Assembly: GCA_951640195.1 (NCBI GenBank)
Contig: OX621163.1
Span: 2,294,001-2,358,000 of the forward strand
Source: Porpolomopsis calyptriformis
Taxonomy: Eukaryota; Basidiomycota; Agaricomycetes; Agaricales; Hygrophoraceae
Length of the DNA stretch: 64,000 bases
Direction: 5' to 3'
The notes under the pieces are model-generated. The model ran no database searches, was not told where the DNA came from, and saw only the letters and a list, made by a program, of their open reading frames with translations. Made by a program: the position numbers and the translations under genes. Below, piece after piece: positions 12,038 to 23,500 of the stretch. Position 1 is the stretch's first letter. Each line of letters starts with the position of its first letter.

Positions 12038-12365
12038 GGTAATCATCGACTCGCACCTCGAACAAACCGATTGTGACATGACGATTTCCACAGGTCCTCC
12101 AACTGTTGCATGCTCTCTCGACTCGCCTCTTTACATCAATCGGACTTGGGTTCATGCACATAATATTTTTTCTTTCATGTTGATTTGTCTTTGGGGAGCT
12201 TTTTCCTGCTATTTATCCCTTATTATCTTGGGTAGCTCGATGCTACCGGGGAGAGTCCTCGAATTTTGTACTGCGTACCCGGGATACATATGAGTATACG
12301 TTTTTATGCAACATGCACTTGTTCGTTCTCATCGTGGGAAAGCATCACGTCGTCTTCAACTCACC

Positions 12366-12859
12366 ATGTCCAACACAATACGGAGACAGTTTATGAAGAA
12401 CTGGTTTGCCATCGAGGTATCCATTCACTGCTTTCACATCCTCGCTGTGTGTGTGAAATTCATATAATCTCCCGCGCAGGCCATTCCGATGTGAGTGACC
12501 GTATACGACCACCACCGTACCTCTACTCATTTCTGACCGAACAGTTACACAATCATCGGGGGCGTTGCCGTGGGCGCAACCTGGTACTTATACCGTCTCG
12601 CAACCGGGCCATCCAGTGAGTTGGTGCACCCCCCCCCCCGGGGGTGAATCGGGCTAACCGTCCTAAACGTAGTCATTTGGACTAAAACCAATCCTCAACC
12701 TTGGAATACTGTCAAACAGGACGAGAATACCAAGTTGATGGCGGTCAACCAGAAGTTCGAGAAGAGGTCAGTCTTGCTCTTTTTTCTCTTTTTTTTGGCT
12801 TGGCTTGGCTTTGACAACCGGGATTTTGTGATGCTAGCTGGAGTCGGGGCAAGCTGTAG
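12366..12859 (+). CDS. NDUFA4/MLRQ-like mitochondrial subunit, with 11-nt micro-exon
   Basis: Predicted inner-membrane protein of the NADH-ubiquinone reductase MLRQ (B12D) family; animal NDUFA4 is associated with complex IV. Exons: 12366-12416 (MSNTIRRQFMKNWFAIE), an 11-nt micro-exon 12480-12490, then 12545 onward (YTIIGGVAVGATWYLYRL, one membrane span), IIWTKTNPQPWN, and a last exon ending SWSRGKL. The micro-exon gives AIP plus the first two bases of Ile. It is needed for the frame, and it places a Pro just before the membrane span, where MLRQ proteins have one. The product is 82 residues, essentially the length of animal NDUFA4. The intron after GPS contains a run of about 13 C. Only 80 bp separate its stop from the next gene. 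Confidence 0.82.
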
Positions 12860-12939
12860 AGTGATTACAATTTTGTGTCCAGCATTAAATATTATTCCAG
12901 TCGTCTGCTGTAAACCCCGTTTTGAGTAGTTGTTCGTGC

Positions 12940-14422
12940 ATGTCTCCTGATTCCTTCCCGCTCCCTCCGCTTGACCAGATCCCTGATGATATTGACGATG
13001 CTCCCAAAGGCGGGGCGGTTGTGGTGAGGAAACCCTCGTTGGACGTGGATTTGAGCCGCCGCTGATCCCACTGGACGTGTGCAGCGGAAGGTAGGAGGAC
13101 ATTATCATCATCTCCAGCTGCCTGGAATCGTTTTTGGAGCCGCCACTTTTGCGAATTTGTACAATGATGATGCCGTTCTGGAGAGCTCGGTCCCCCTGAG
13201 GACGGTCAGGCTCGCCCTTCGGTACGTTCCCTCACACCCAAAATCTGCACTTTTTCGTAAATGGAGTGTGTGTGTGTGCACGCTGACAGGAGAGCTCTAT
13301 TTCAAGTTACGGCATCGACGCGTTCGATACATCCCCATTCTACGGACCGTCTGAGATTATCCTGGGGAATGCGTTGGAAGCGCTCGAGTCTCAATTTCCC
13401 CGTGCTTCTTACCAGCTGGTAAATGTCCCTTATTACCGTGGGTTGTACTGCCCGACACCGATCACACCCCCTCTCGCCTCAGATGACCAAGTGTGGCCGG
13501 TACGGCCTAGACATTTCATCGTTCGACTACTCCCCAGAAAGGATCCGCGCCAGCGTGAACCTGAGCCTCCGCCGCCTGAAGACCGCCTATCTGGACACCG
13601 TCTACCTCCACGACGTCGAATTCGTCTGCGCCCAGGTTACCCCTCAGGCTTCTTCTCCTGGGAGTCATCATCATCATCATCATCTTCCCCTGCTCGCGTT
13701 GGGAGAAGAGAAGGAAAGCTTCGGGCTTGCCGAAGGCCAAGAGGCAACGATCTGGGGCGAGGGAGACCGTGTTGTTCTCGCCGCCATGGCTGAGTTGAGG
13801 AAAATGCAGGAAGAGGGTTTGATCAAGTCCGTCGGCATCACGGGTGCATACACATTTCTCTTACTCGTCACTCCAAATTCTAAAAATCGTCCTCGTTCCT
13901 GCTGCAGGATACCCTCTCCCGACATTACTCCGCCTCGCTCTGTTGGTTCTACACACTCCTCCGTTCAAATCTCTGGACGCCGTCCTATCATACTCCCATC
14001 TGACGCTCCAAAACACCGCTTTCGAAGCTTTCATCCCTCACTTTCGCGAACGGGCCAAGGTCAACCAGCTCGTTGCCGCCTCCCCCCTGAGCAACGGCCT
14101 CCTCACCTCAAACCACCCTGCCTGGCACCCCGCACCGAGAGCGCTCCGGGAGTGGGCTGCGGACGAATGCGAGAGGAAGGAGGGATGGACGGGCGGCGGT
14201 TTGCCCAATATCGCCCTCGGATACTCCATCACAAAAGCGATCGGTGCGGGACTGCCCCTCGCGGTGGGATTCAGTCACTTGCGAGAAGTGCACGAATGCG
14301 TCGCGGTCTGGGCGGAGGTATCGGAGGGAGGCCGTGGCGAGAGGAGGCTGGCCGTTGAGGAGGATGTCAGGAAAAGAATTGGGCAGCTCGGATTCCTGGA
14401 CTGGTCCTGGGCTGGCCCGTGA
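12940..14422 (+). CDS. ARA2: D-arabinose 1-dehydrogenase (aldo/keto reductase)
   Basis: NAD-dependent aldo/keto reductase oxidising D-arabinose to the lactone, in the D-erythroascorbate pathway (L-galactose dehydrogenase-like). The AKR tetrad is visible: Asp and Tyr in YGIDAFDTSPFYGPSE, Lys in MTKCGRYGLDISSFDY, His in TVYLHDVEF. Other parts: RIRASVNLSLRRLKTAYLD, ELRKMQEEGLIKSVGITG, and the late barrel VAASPLSNGLL. The C-terminus LGFLDWSWAGP ends at 14422. The first exon is least certain: MSPDSFPLPPLDQIPDDIDD, APKGGAVV, followed by a GTGAGG donor, needs a 61-nt intron to reach LPGIVFGAATFANLYNDD in frame. An insert after CAQV containing six consecutive His (LPLLALGEE follows) is probably partly an in-frame intron. 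Confidence 0.87.
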
Positions 14423-14689
14423 AAGCAGGCAGAGAAGTGTAACGTCGAGATCTGGTCCAGAAGCGTTTTCTTTGGAGTTTTGGTTACAAGGTCGGGAACT
14501 CACGCAAAACCAAACCGTTTGTATGAATAGCTCATTGATAAGTTTGCCAACTCGCATGTTACTATCCAAGCTGTTACAAAATCTGATCCTACACCTATGT
14601 TTCGATCCCAGTATGATTGCTTTGATATATTACAATGGCAAGGCAAGCAAGATACAACCCAGTTCTCATTCCTTCACTATCCCCTGCGC

Positions 14690-16828
14690 TCACCTTGTCC
14701 TGATGATACCTGCATTTATCAGTTTCTGAATTTTTTCACGGACCAAGGGGTTCCTTAAGTGATCTTGCAACGCCCTCGGGTTTCCTTGAGCCTGCTGTAG
14801 AATCTGCTGAATTACAGGATCGGTCATGATTCCCTGAAAAGATCGGTCAGATCCCGGACTGAATCTCCACACAAGTGATACCCACCGCAACTTCGGGATC
14901 ACGCATTGCTCTCTCCAGCGTCTCTTCCTGGGTTTCGTTTGTGCGCTGATTGAACAGCGCTTGTTGGCATTTCAACTCTTGCTGTTGGATCTCTGTTCGG
15001 TGCTTATAGTCTGTGTCGTGCTCCTCGGCCGACTGGATAGCTTCGATAGCCTTCGTATAGTCTCGCATCGCGAATAGCACAAGGGATTTGCGAATGTAAC
15101 CCTTCACTATCCAACCATCACCCCAGGTCAATAGAACCCCACGGTATTACAGAGGGTGGACGCACCAAAGTCGGGATCCATGGTGATGGCTTCATTGGCA
15201 TCCTTCAGAGCTTCAGGCAAAGCCACCAATTTCGTATACGCCGCTGCTCTGTTGTTATAGCCTTTCGGATCTTTCGGGTCTCTCTTGATACTTTCCGTGT
15301 AAGCCTTGACGGCACCAGCAAAATCGCCCGCCTTGAAGAGCGCATTTCCTTCCTCCCGAGCGATGGCGCTCTTTTCGGGGTCGATGTAGGCCAGACGGTC
15401 GGCCTCGACTTTGCTGCGTTCGACTTCCCGCAGTTTGTTGAGGATATCTGGCGTGCGATGTTCCGAGAGAGATTTTTCGTAATATTTGACGGCATTTGTT
15501 AATTCTCCCTTCCTTTGATATGAGCTACCGATGCGCCCAAGGGCTTTGGCGATGAGTTTGAAGTCGGCGCGAATCTAGAGTGGAGGTATGAAGAAATAAA
15601 AAAAGCCGACAATTTGGACCCTCACCGAGCGGCCCTCGTCAACAGCCTTTTCGCCAGTTTCGATGGCTTTGTCGTAGTTCCCTTGCTCGAAATACGCAGC
15701 TGGATGGGGGTTGGGATGAATGAAAGACAAGGGTGGGGGATGATCACTCACCAGATAAATTGGTGAGATATGTGATATCCTTCGGCCAGAGGTCCCACGC
15801 CCTCTCGAACGATTTGGCTGCTTGATCAAAATCTCTCTTCTTGTAAGCTTCGTTCCCAGCTTTCTTCGCTGCTTCAGCCTCTCTCTTCGCATCATCATCT
15901 TCCGTCATTTCGACGTCCTCCTCTGGTAAAGGTGGTGCAGAAGAGGTTGGTGGTGGCGGGATGTCGCCAAACTCCTTGGAAAGCCCAGGGGGAAGATCGT
16001 CGGATCCTTCGGGTCTTGAGAATCCATGCATATCAATACCCATAAGCACGCCTAACACGTCAATCATTCTTGGGTCTTGCAGTAATCTATATCACGATGT
16101 TGTCGTCTGAGGATTTAAGTATACAGAACAGCCACTGACGCATCAGCCATCTTCGGATTTTGCTGGACCATTGAAATCTGTGAAGGAAGTGGGGTTAGGA
16201 ACGAGTTTGAGATGCCATTGATCGGTGTACTTTTTGGACGAATAAGGGATCTGCGAGATGTTTCTGAGTACGGGGGTTGGATGCCAACTTGCCGAAGATG
16301 TTGGGGTCAGAAAACATTTTTGCTAAGCCGAAAGGCTCATCGTCGGACGCTTGTGTGTCTAAGGCTGACGGGAGGGTTAGAAGGGGATGTGGATAAGATG
16401 GGAGATGACTAGCCTTTGGCGTCTTGGACTTCTCTGAGGCCCTTCTTCAATGCAGGGCTCTGCTCGAGTTTGAGGCCGGCTTCGTAAGCAGCGATCGCTT
16501 CATCCCATCGGCGGGCTCCGTGCAAGGCGGCACCTTTGCGAGCATAACCTTTGGACCAGGAGGGGTTTATTTGTATACACTGATTTCACCTAAGCGACGA
16601 AAGAAGGGGAGTTGGGGGGAGAGATACCTGGTCGGCATCTTCGAGAGCAGCCTCCCACAGTTTGGTTGCGGCTCTCGCGGCACTCCTGTTTGAATAAAGT
16701 ACGTGGTTTTTGGGGTCGATGGCGATGGCCTGCGAGAACAGGTCGATGGCGTTATCGTAATTTTTTGCAGCAAAGGCTTTGTTGCCTTTTTCTTTGAGCT
16801 GGTCTACTTGGATACGTACGTCAGACAT
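14690..16828 (-). CDS. STI1: Hsp90/Hsp70 co-chaperone STI1 (Hop)
   Basis: Cytosolic adaptor linking Hsp70 to Hsp90. The start MSDVRIQVDQLKEKGNKAFA opens TPR1 (NAIDLFSQAIAIDPKNH, VLYSNRSAA). Next comes DP1 with MIDVLGVLMGIDMHGFSR, an acidic Pro-rich linker (EEDVEMTEDDDAK), TPR2A (AGNEAYKKRDFDQAAKSFE, AYFEQGNYDKAIE), TPR2B (EEGNALFKAGDFAGAVKAYT, YNNRAAAYTKL), and DP2 (MTDPVIQQILQQAQGNP) ending LINAGIIRTR. Length, about 570-580 residues, and domain order match the family. Around ten introns. A perfect three-unit heat-shock element lies 24 bp upstream of the ATG, so heat induction is likely. Confidence 0.96.
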
Positions 16829-16851
16829 GAGAGAAAGAGTTGTAAAAATAT

Positions 16852-16864
16852 TTCGAGAAATTTC
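16852..16864. promoter_or_regulatory. Heat-shock element upstream of STI1
   Basis: TTCGAGAAATTTC fits TTCnnGAAnnTTC exactly, the trimeric heat-shock factor site. A second GAA-GA-TTC pair follows at 16871-16878. Placed 24-50 bp from the start of an Hsp90 co-chaperone, a classic HSF target. Confidence 0.75.
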
Positions 16865-17090
16865 CTAATGGAAGATTCCGAAGCTATCCGGGGACCCTCA
16901 GCCAGCCATAGTCCGTTAGCTCACCGGTCACTCACTCAAACGCCGAAAAGTAATTTTTGAGTTACCTCAATTGGCACCGGCTATGGCCTTTAAAGCGGCT
17001 GTAGACTCCATTGACCCATCCCCGCTCCGGTGTGACCTCGGCCACCACATAGCTTAGGTCGCCGTCAGCGTTGAGTGGAAAAACGAGTGC

Positions 17091-17123
17091 GGTGTGCACA
17101 CCACAATCACGTACGGTGTGCAC
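17091..17123. promoter_or_regulatory. Palindrome cluster GGTGTGCACACC / GGTGTGCAC
   Basis: A perfect 12-bp palindrome (17091-17102) is followed 12 bp later by a second GGTGTGCAC copy (17115-17123), so the region is both an inverted and a direct repeat. It lies about 310-340 bp upstream of the Zn2Cys6 gene and about 265 bp upstream of STI1. It is a plausible operator; the binding factor is unknown. Confidence 0.4.
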
Positions 17124-17428
17124 TGAGGTATGAATTCCGGGTGAATGTCTGGCTGCCACGCCGTACCGCGCTTGCCATCATCTTGCCTGATTTATTTTCG
17201 AATCGAGACCTAGTTCTAATAGAAAGGGACGCGGCGATCGCCCCCTCTTTCCCTCTTTTTCTAATCCCATCCCTTCAGCAAGTCTCGCAGAACCCCCCCT
17301 TTGCTCACCGCTTATCGCAGCGAGCAGGCATCCGGTCGTCAGTCGTTCACGATCATCGCCCTTCTTTTGTTTATATACATTTTCGTCTGTTCTGATTGTC
17401 TAGTCTCGGCCAGCCGACGGTCCTTGCA

Positions 17429-20284
17429 ATGGCAGAGGATAATGCCGGATCTACTTCTCCAACAGCTCCGCGGCTCAAGACAAGTAGAACCAGCACGACA
17501 ACAGGTACAGTCCGTTCGAGAACGTCCCCGCCGCCCGGCGGTGAACAAAACGGGGACGGGCGACCCCCCACAAAACGGGCAAGGAAGGCCATCAACTGCG
17601 AGCCTTGCAGAAATAGCAAGCTCAAATGCGACAGGTGAGCAACATGAACACCGAATCCCCACTCCTGATCAACATCGTTCCTCGGATATAGAAACAGACC
17701 TTGTTCGTCCTGTGTCTTGCGTGGTATGAAAATCTTGTCGGCCTCCATAACCTTTTCCTGCTCATTCTACTTTCCCCCTAAGGAACATCTGCCCTTTGTT
17801 ACCAAGATTCTCGCCTTCACAACCCAAACGAGTCCATTCCCCGTGGAGATGATCATCATCAGTACGTCACCTATCCAATCACTTCTTCACCCAAAATACC
17901 ATCTTCGTCACAGGCGTATCGACCCAGCCCAGGAATTCGCACGTCTCCGCCATTCAATCTCTCTCCTCGAAACACACATCTTTTCCCATCATCGTGCCCA
18001 TCTGGTTCAATCACCCACACGTTCCGATATCGTCCCAAAGAAAGAGTCCATCGATGTTGACATTCCCGACAAATCAACAGCACCCGGCATGCTCGCCAGC
18101 CAAGGTCAAGGCGGCCTCTACGCTGGACCCACAAGCGCGGCCACCCATCTAATCATCGTCAGTTGTCGTTTATCTGTTCGTATCCCTCTTAAATCCGTAT
18201 TCTTCTAGGGCGACACTCCTTCCTCTGAAGAACCCTCCGAGAGTCGCCAACAGAGCCTCGATCGTGGCGATCAATTTTCTGCACCAGACTATGACTGTGA
18301 CCTACTTGCCCTCCTGCCCTCTCTTGACATTATCGACGGCCTCATCACTTACTACGAGGATTATTGCAGTTGGATTTACCGCCATGTCAACATGATTGCC
18401 TTCAGACATAATTGGGACAGGTTCAAGAACGGAACTAGCTCTGATCGTATCACCTTCGCAACGACATGCACCATTATGGGTGTCGCCACCCTCTATTTAC
18501 CCCCTGGGCACCAGCTCCTCGAAGGCTTCATGGACAATTACGAAGACGTTGCCTACAAATTCATCGAAGTGGCCAGAACCGCCCTTCAAAGGCGCCAAGC
18601 CGAAGCAAGGACGTATACAATCGAGCTCGTCGAGTTGCTTCTCTGCAGATGTCATTATCTCACTCTCTGTAAAACTGACAGCGAAGAAATATGGAGCGTA
18701 AAAGGCGAGTTGTTATCCATAGGAATGGCAATGGGCCTTCACCGAGATCCTGGAAAGTTCAAGATGCCTCGTGATATTGCCGAGAGACGACGTTGGGCTT
18801 GGTGGCACATCATCTTACTAGAGAGGTACAACTGTCTCATACACTCTCTCTCTGTACATGGTGATCACATCTTTTTCAGATGGCAAGCCTTCATGTTCGG
18901 TAGACCCTTGTCGATCGCATCGCACCATTTTGATACCCAACTTCCTTCGTATTGTGATCCAGCGTTGGATCGTACCGGACGTCTCTACCTCCCTAATATC
19001 GCCCTCTTCCGCCTCGCTTACATTCTGGGCGACATCATGGACGATGCCGTCTCTGTAAGACAGGTTCCCTACGAGTCTGTTCAAGCCAACGACCGGGCTC
19101 TCACTCAGTGGATGGAGTCCCTTCCAGAGGAACTGGATCTCGACGAATACCGTGTCGCACGCAATCTTGCTTCTACCAATCCGTCCATTCGTCGTTTAGG
19201 CGTACAGAGCGTCATCATCCGTACTTCATACTACCATATCCGATTCACTCTCCACCGCCCCCACGCAAGTGCTGCCTCTGCCACCAACCCGAATACAACC
19301 AAGCCCGGCTCTATCGATCCCGCCAAGCTGGCACAGAGCCTCGAAATAGCTGTCAGTGCGGCAGACAAACTGATTACGCTGGTAGGTCAATCGCGTCCGG
19401 ACTTCCTCTCCGACACTTCTCCTGCTGTGCCAGGCCACATGAACTGGGCCCCGTTCCATTGTTTCTCCGCCGCCATGTTTTTCTCATTCCAGCTAATCGC
19501 GAACCCAGATCAACCTGGTGCCGGCCTCTTTCGTGGAAATATCCGCAAAGCGATCGCGATTTTGGACCAGTCGCGTGGATCCGCCCTCGTGGACAAGTGT
19601 TTTGATATCCTACAGGCACTCGCACCCCTCTACTCTGTCGAATTCCCACTCGAGGGCGCCGAAGCCCGCGCGAAGAAGCAAGCAGCCGTACTCAGCACGG
19701 TGAGAAAGCTGGCCTTCCCATATCATGATTCACACCACCCGCGCACGTTGGCGGATTCACCGTCTGCAAGAGGACAAGTCAGTTCGCCCACGAATTCAAC
19801 TTCCCTGAGCCCGCCAATGGGAATGCTAGCGCCAATTTCGGCATCCCAGCACCAGTCACTGCGATACGACTCGGCGGATCATCTACATAACCTTCCACCC
19901 ATGCCTTCGATCCGTACCCCGACTCAGGTGCCGGCTCATTACACCCTCCCCCCACCCCAGAATCACATACCCTCGCTATCAGACCCTCCACATTCACAAT
20001 CACATTCGAATCAGCACCAACAACGGCAACATCAACAAATGTCCCCGCAAGACATTTCCCCAGAGATGCAGGAGGTTCCCCCACCGCACCACCAACAGTA
20101 CCACATGATGCAACAACCTCCGCCGCCTATGTACGGCGATAGATATATGCCGTATCTCCATCCTATGGATGATTCGACGATGTGGGGTGCTTCGGTCGGA
20201 TTTGGGCAAGGTGAATGGGCGCAATTTTTGCACGTAATGCAGCGCCCGGAGGGGCCAGCTCCATCTAGTCGACATGGAATATAA
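17429..20284 (+). CDS. Zn2Cys6 fungal transcription factor
   Basis: Nuclear regulator. A basic lead-in (PPTKRARKAIN) runs into the zinc cluster CEPCRNSKLKCDR-NRPCSSCVLRG-TSALC, spaced C-x2-C-x6-C-x5-C-x2-C-x8-C and assembled across two introns. A linker with EFARLRHSISLLETHI may be a short coiled coil. From about 18240 there is a fungal-specific TF domain (PF04082 type) with LITYYEDYCSWIYRHVN, LLSIGMAMGLHRDPGKF and ERRRWAWWHIILLER. The C-terminus is rich in His, Gln and Pro (HQQRQHQQMSPQ). About 800 residues. The 54-nt intron 18826-18879 is a multiple of three without a stop; removing it restores LLER-WQAFMFGRPL, the usual family sequence. The target pathway cannot be read from context. It is divergent from STI1. 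Confidence 0.92.
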
Positions 20285-20568
20285 GGATCTCCTTTCTCTC
20301 CTTGTGATCTCTTCCTCTCACTCTCTTTTGTTTGGTCAAGTGCTGTACTGTGCCGATGTATCGTTGAATTTAGCGCCGATATAGCTAGACGATAATGGCT
20401 CCCCCATTGTTGCTCATTGTGAAATATGTGACGATGGTATTATGATTTTGGGAGGGTAGCCCCGAAAAATCCGAAAAAAATCCGAAAAAAAAAAAAAAAA
20501 AAAAAACAATCGTGAATCGCAACAGCAAGGTTACATTCAAATCTATAGCTTATTTACAATGCTCTCAA
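20285..20568. other. Convergent 3' region with poly-A tract
   Basis: Between the TF and Nup120 stops. It has a reiterated CCGAAAAA motif grading into an A run (about 20465-20507), likely simple-sequence expansion. No gene seen. Confidence 0.5.
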
Positions 20569-23500
20569 CTAGCGCGAAAACTGACTCATTTTTTGCATTT
20601 GATCAACCCAGTTCGTGAGTTCCGTCTGCAGGTCTTGCCGGAACTTGTCACCTCGCGGCGATAAACCGGCCTGCCCTGCAGAGGCTGCGAGCACTTGGTC
20701 CACGAGTGTGTACGGCAACCATGTCGAGGAGGCGGTTTGGGGTCGCTCACGGCCCAATTTGTTTTCGGTCTGCAAGTCAGATGGTGTCATTGGCAAGGAT
20801 GACCAGATCACAGGAATGGGTGACTGACCTTCCGTACCAGGGACAAAGTATGCTCCAAAGCAGACTCGAGGTCCTCGTATAGAAGAAAGGTTCGTATCAG
20901 ATATTCAGGGTGACTCTCCTACGGGAAAGGTGATTTAATTGTGCGCACTAATTGGAAATTGATGATAAGGCAGAGCTTTACCTCCAGTAAATGCACAAGC
21001 CATGATGGTAAAAGCTTCGATTGCCGGGAAGATAATATCGTTTCAAGGGTCACTTTAGAGTACTTGTAGTCAGTTTCGGCACTGTCATGTCGCTCCAGTG
21101 TATGGCGTAAATAACGCCATCCTCTATCGGCTGTGGATCCGGGCCACGATAACACGTTGTCAGTAAGAAGCCAATCAGCCGAATCATCTTGACTTTACGC
21201 CAAAACTTTGAGCAAAACTACTAGCTTTGAAACGTGTTTCGCGACTTACATGGCGGCGTCCGGGTTCCGTGTCAATCTCAAGCATTGCAAAGTCAATTGA
21301 GCAAAGAGATCAGTCATGTCGACTTTGAGGCTCCGAGCTGTTACTATTGCCAGGTCGAAGCGATTAGATTGTGCCAACCTGAGGACGACAAGCGATGGTG
21401 GGAGTAGGGGTTCTGTATGACCATTACCCTAAGTTACTTTTGCGAGTCTGCTCTGGTGGGAGAACAGCGCTTACCGGGGGAGGAGAGTATGCTGGAATCT
21501 TTCCGGATCAACTCCAGCTGTGCGACTAATAAGGCATATTGGCATCGGATGTCCCCCAAGCTCAGTATCTCTGCGTCTTGTTTCCCATTCATGTACTTAT
21601 CTTCGGGAATGCATTTTGACAGCTTGCGTCGCTTGTGAGACTGAATTTTGGTTCATCAAAACGGAAGCCATCGATAGAATATGGTGCTCACCTCCCGCCT
21701 CGTATCCTCATAGACGGGCATGACCATCCAGGCATTCTTTTCGTCTAATAATGATAGTGAATTTATGGCGACCAAGTACGCTTCCAGTTGTTCGTCTCCC
21801 AGGGACAAAATAAGTGATGGATCGCGGATAAGCCCGCGTAATTTTTGTGCTCGCTGATACATAGTAAGAGCGGCTGTAATAGGTCAAGCCAAGAATTCAA
21901 AGTCAAGACCTGTCTGTCTCGCGCGCATGGTGAAGGCGTTTCGTACCGTTTCGATAGTCCCCTCTGAAAATGTACCACGAGTAGAGAATCCTTGAATAGA
22001 AAGGCCGAACTCGGGGATCAACGTGCCTCGCCTTGAACGAGAGAGCACCTTCAACGTCATCGGAGAATCCGGTGAAATTGAAAGTCATGAGCTGCTCGAC
22101 AGCATCCTCCTCGCACATGCGAAACACGAGATGGCTAACACATTCCCGCTTTCTGGGGGGAAGACTAAGAATGCCTGTGATATCACCAACGTGGTAAATG
22201 ACATACTGGTGATCATACGGAGTGGCTACCAAGGTGGCATAGGCGTCGTCATACAATCCTAGATCAGTATTGCCTATGATGATGCTATGCCATATGGTCG
22301 TCGTGTCCAAGCCATCGGGGGCCACAGATAGAGCTAATTGGCAGAATAAGACTTCGTGCTGAATTGCCAGAATCGATTTGCAAAGCGAGGAGGCGTGGAG
22401 GTAGAACGAAAACTCGGATTCGCACACCTCAGGACCTGGTAAGACTATTGCCAAAGTTTCCTGGTCCTCTTTGGATAGCGCATTATCGGGGCCTGAAACG
22501 TGGTGAGTCATATGATAAGGTGTTTGTGGTTCGGATCCCATACCAAAACTACCGGCCAGCTTTTCCAGGAGATAGGACCCATCGTCGGCTCGCCCTACGG
22601 CTAACCACAAGCGAGCTAGGACATAAGTTACACCGGGCGTTCTTGGAAGCCAAGCAAGTAGTTCTCGCGCGACATCATAGTACTCCAGAAGCCTGAGTCT
22701 GTCACAAAATTGAACTTCAGATTTTGTAGCCTGAGCGGGGGATGAGGACTGGAGTAACCCAGTACTGTCAAGAAAACGATGAGAGGCCACACAAAGGGCA
22801 TGTGTGTCGCCAACCGGAGGAAGTAGACGGTGAATGAGGGAATAGGAAGGTGAAAAATGAACCCTGTTGTTCGACACATGCATGTTACGTAGACTTGCAG
22901 CAACATCATCAGGGTTCGTCACATTGACCGGCGGAGGTTTCGGCCCAGTCGAATTCCCCGCAGGCTGTTTAGAAACCAAACGGAGCATTGCGATCCCGCG
23001 AAACACGGCAAAAACTTCAGCTAACAATGAAGGATCCCACAGAGCCAGATCCCCTGATAGGAAGAAAAGTAAGGTAAAAATGGAGAGGCAAAGTTCGTAT
23101 CTGGCCTCCACCGTGGTCATAACGTATGTCGATATCATGGATTTCCGCCATGCGGATTGGGGAGGTTGATTAAGAAGCGCCGTGTCATCTTCCTCTCTTT
23201 TGATCTCCATTTCGAACCCCCCGATAATGTCAAGGGCTCCTCGAACAGACTGGTCCACATTTGTGATACCTTGGAGCCGCCCTAGAATCCAATCTTCCAG
23301 ACCCTCATCTAACTCCTCTCGGAATTTGGTTACACGTGCCTGGTCCAAAAGTATGTCAGCAAAAGAGAAAGCAATCTCCTGATGTAGAATGTCGATGAGT
23401 CCATGCTCCATGTTTAGCATCCATCGCTGCCCTAATCTGGTTCGTAACATCCATGATACATCAAGAATGGGGTTTTGGGAAGCCACTTGGCCACCTGATG

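Noticed and set aside
13650..13700. His6 run in the ARA2 gene as a possible metal site
   Set aside because: The CATCAT run lies in an insertion next to a likely intron border, absent from the family core; probably intronic or a low-complexity insert.
20487..20507. Long A run as a marker of a retroposed insertion
   Set aside because: No target-site duplication or adjacent retrocopy; the CCGAAAAA reiteration indicates simple slippage.
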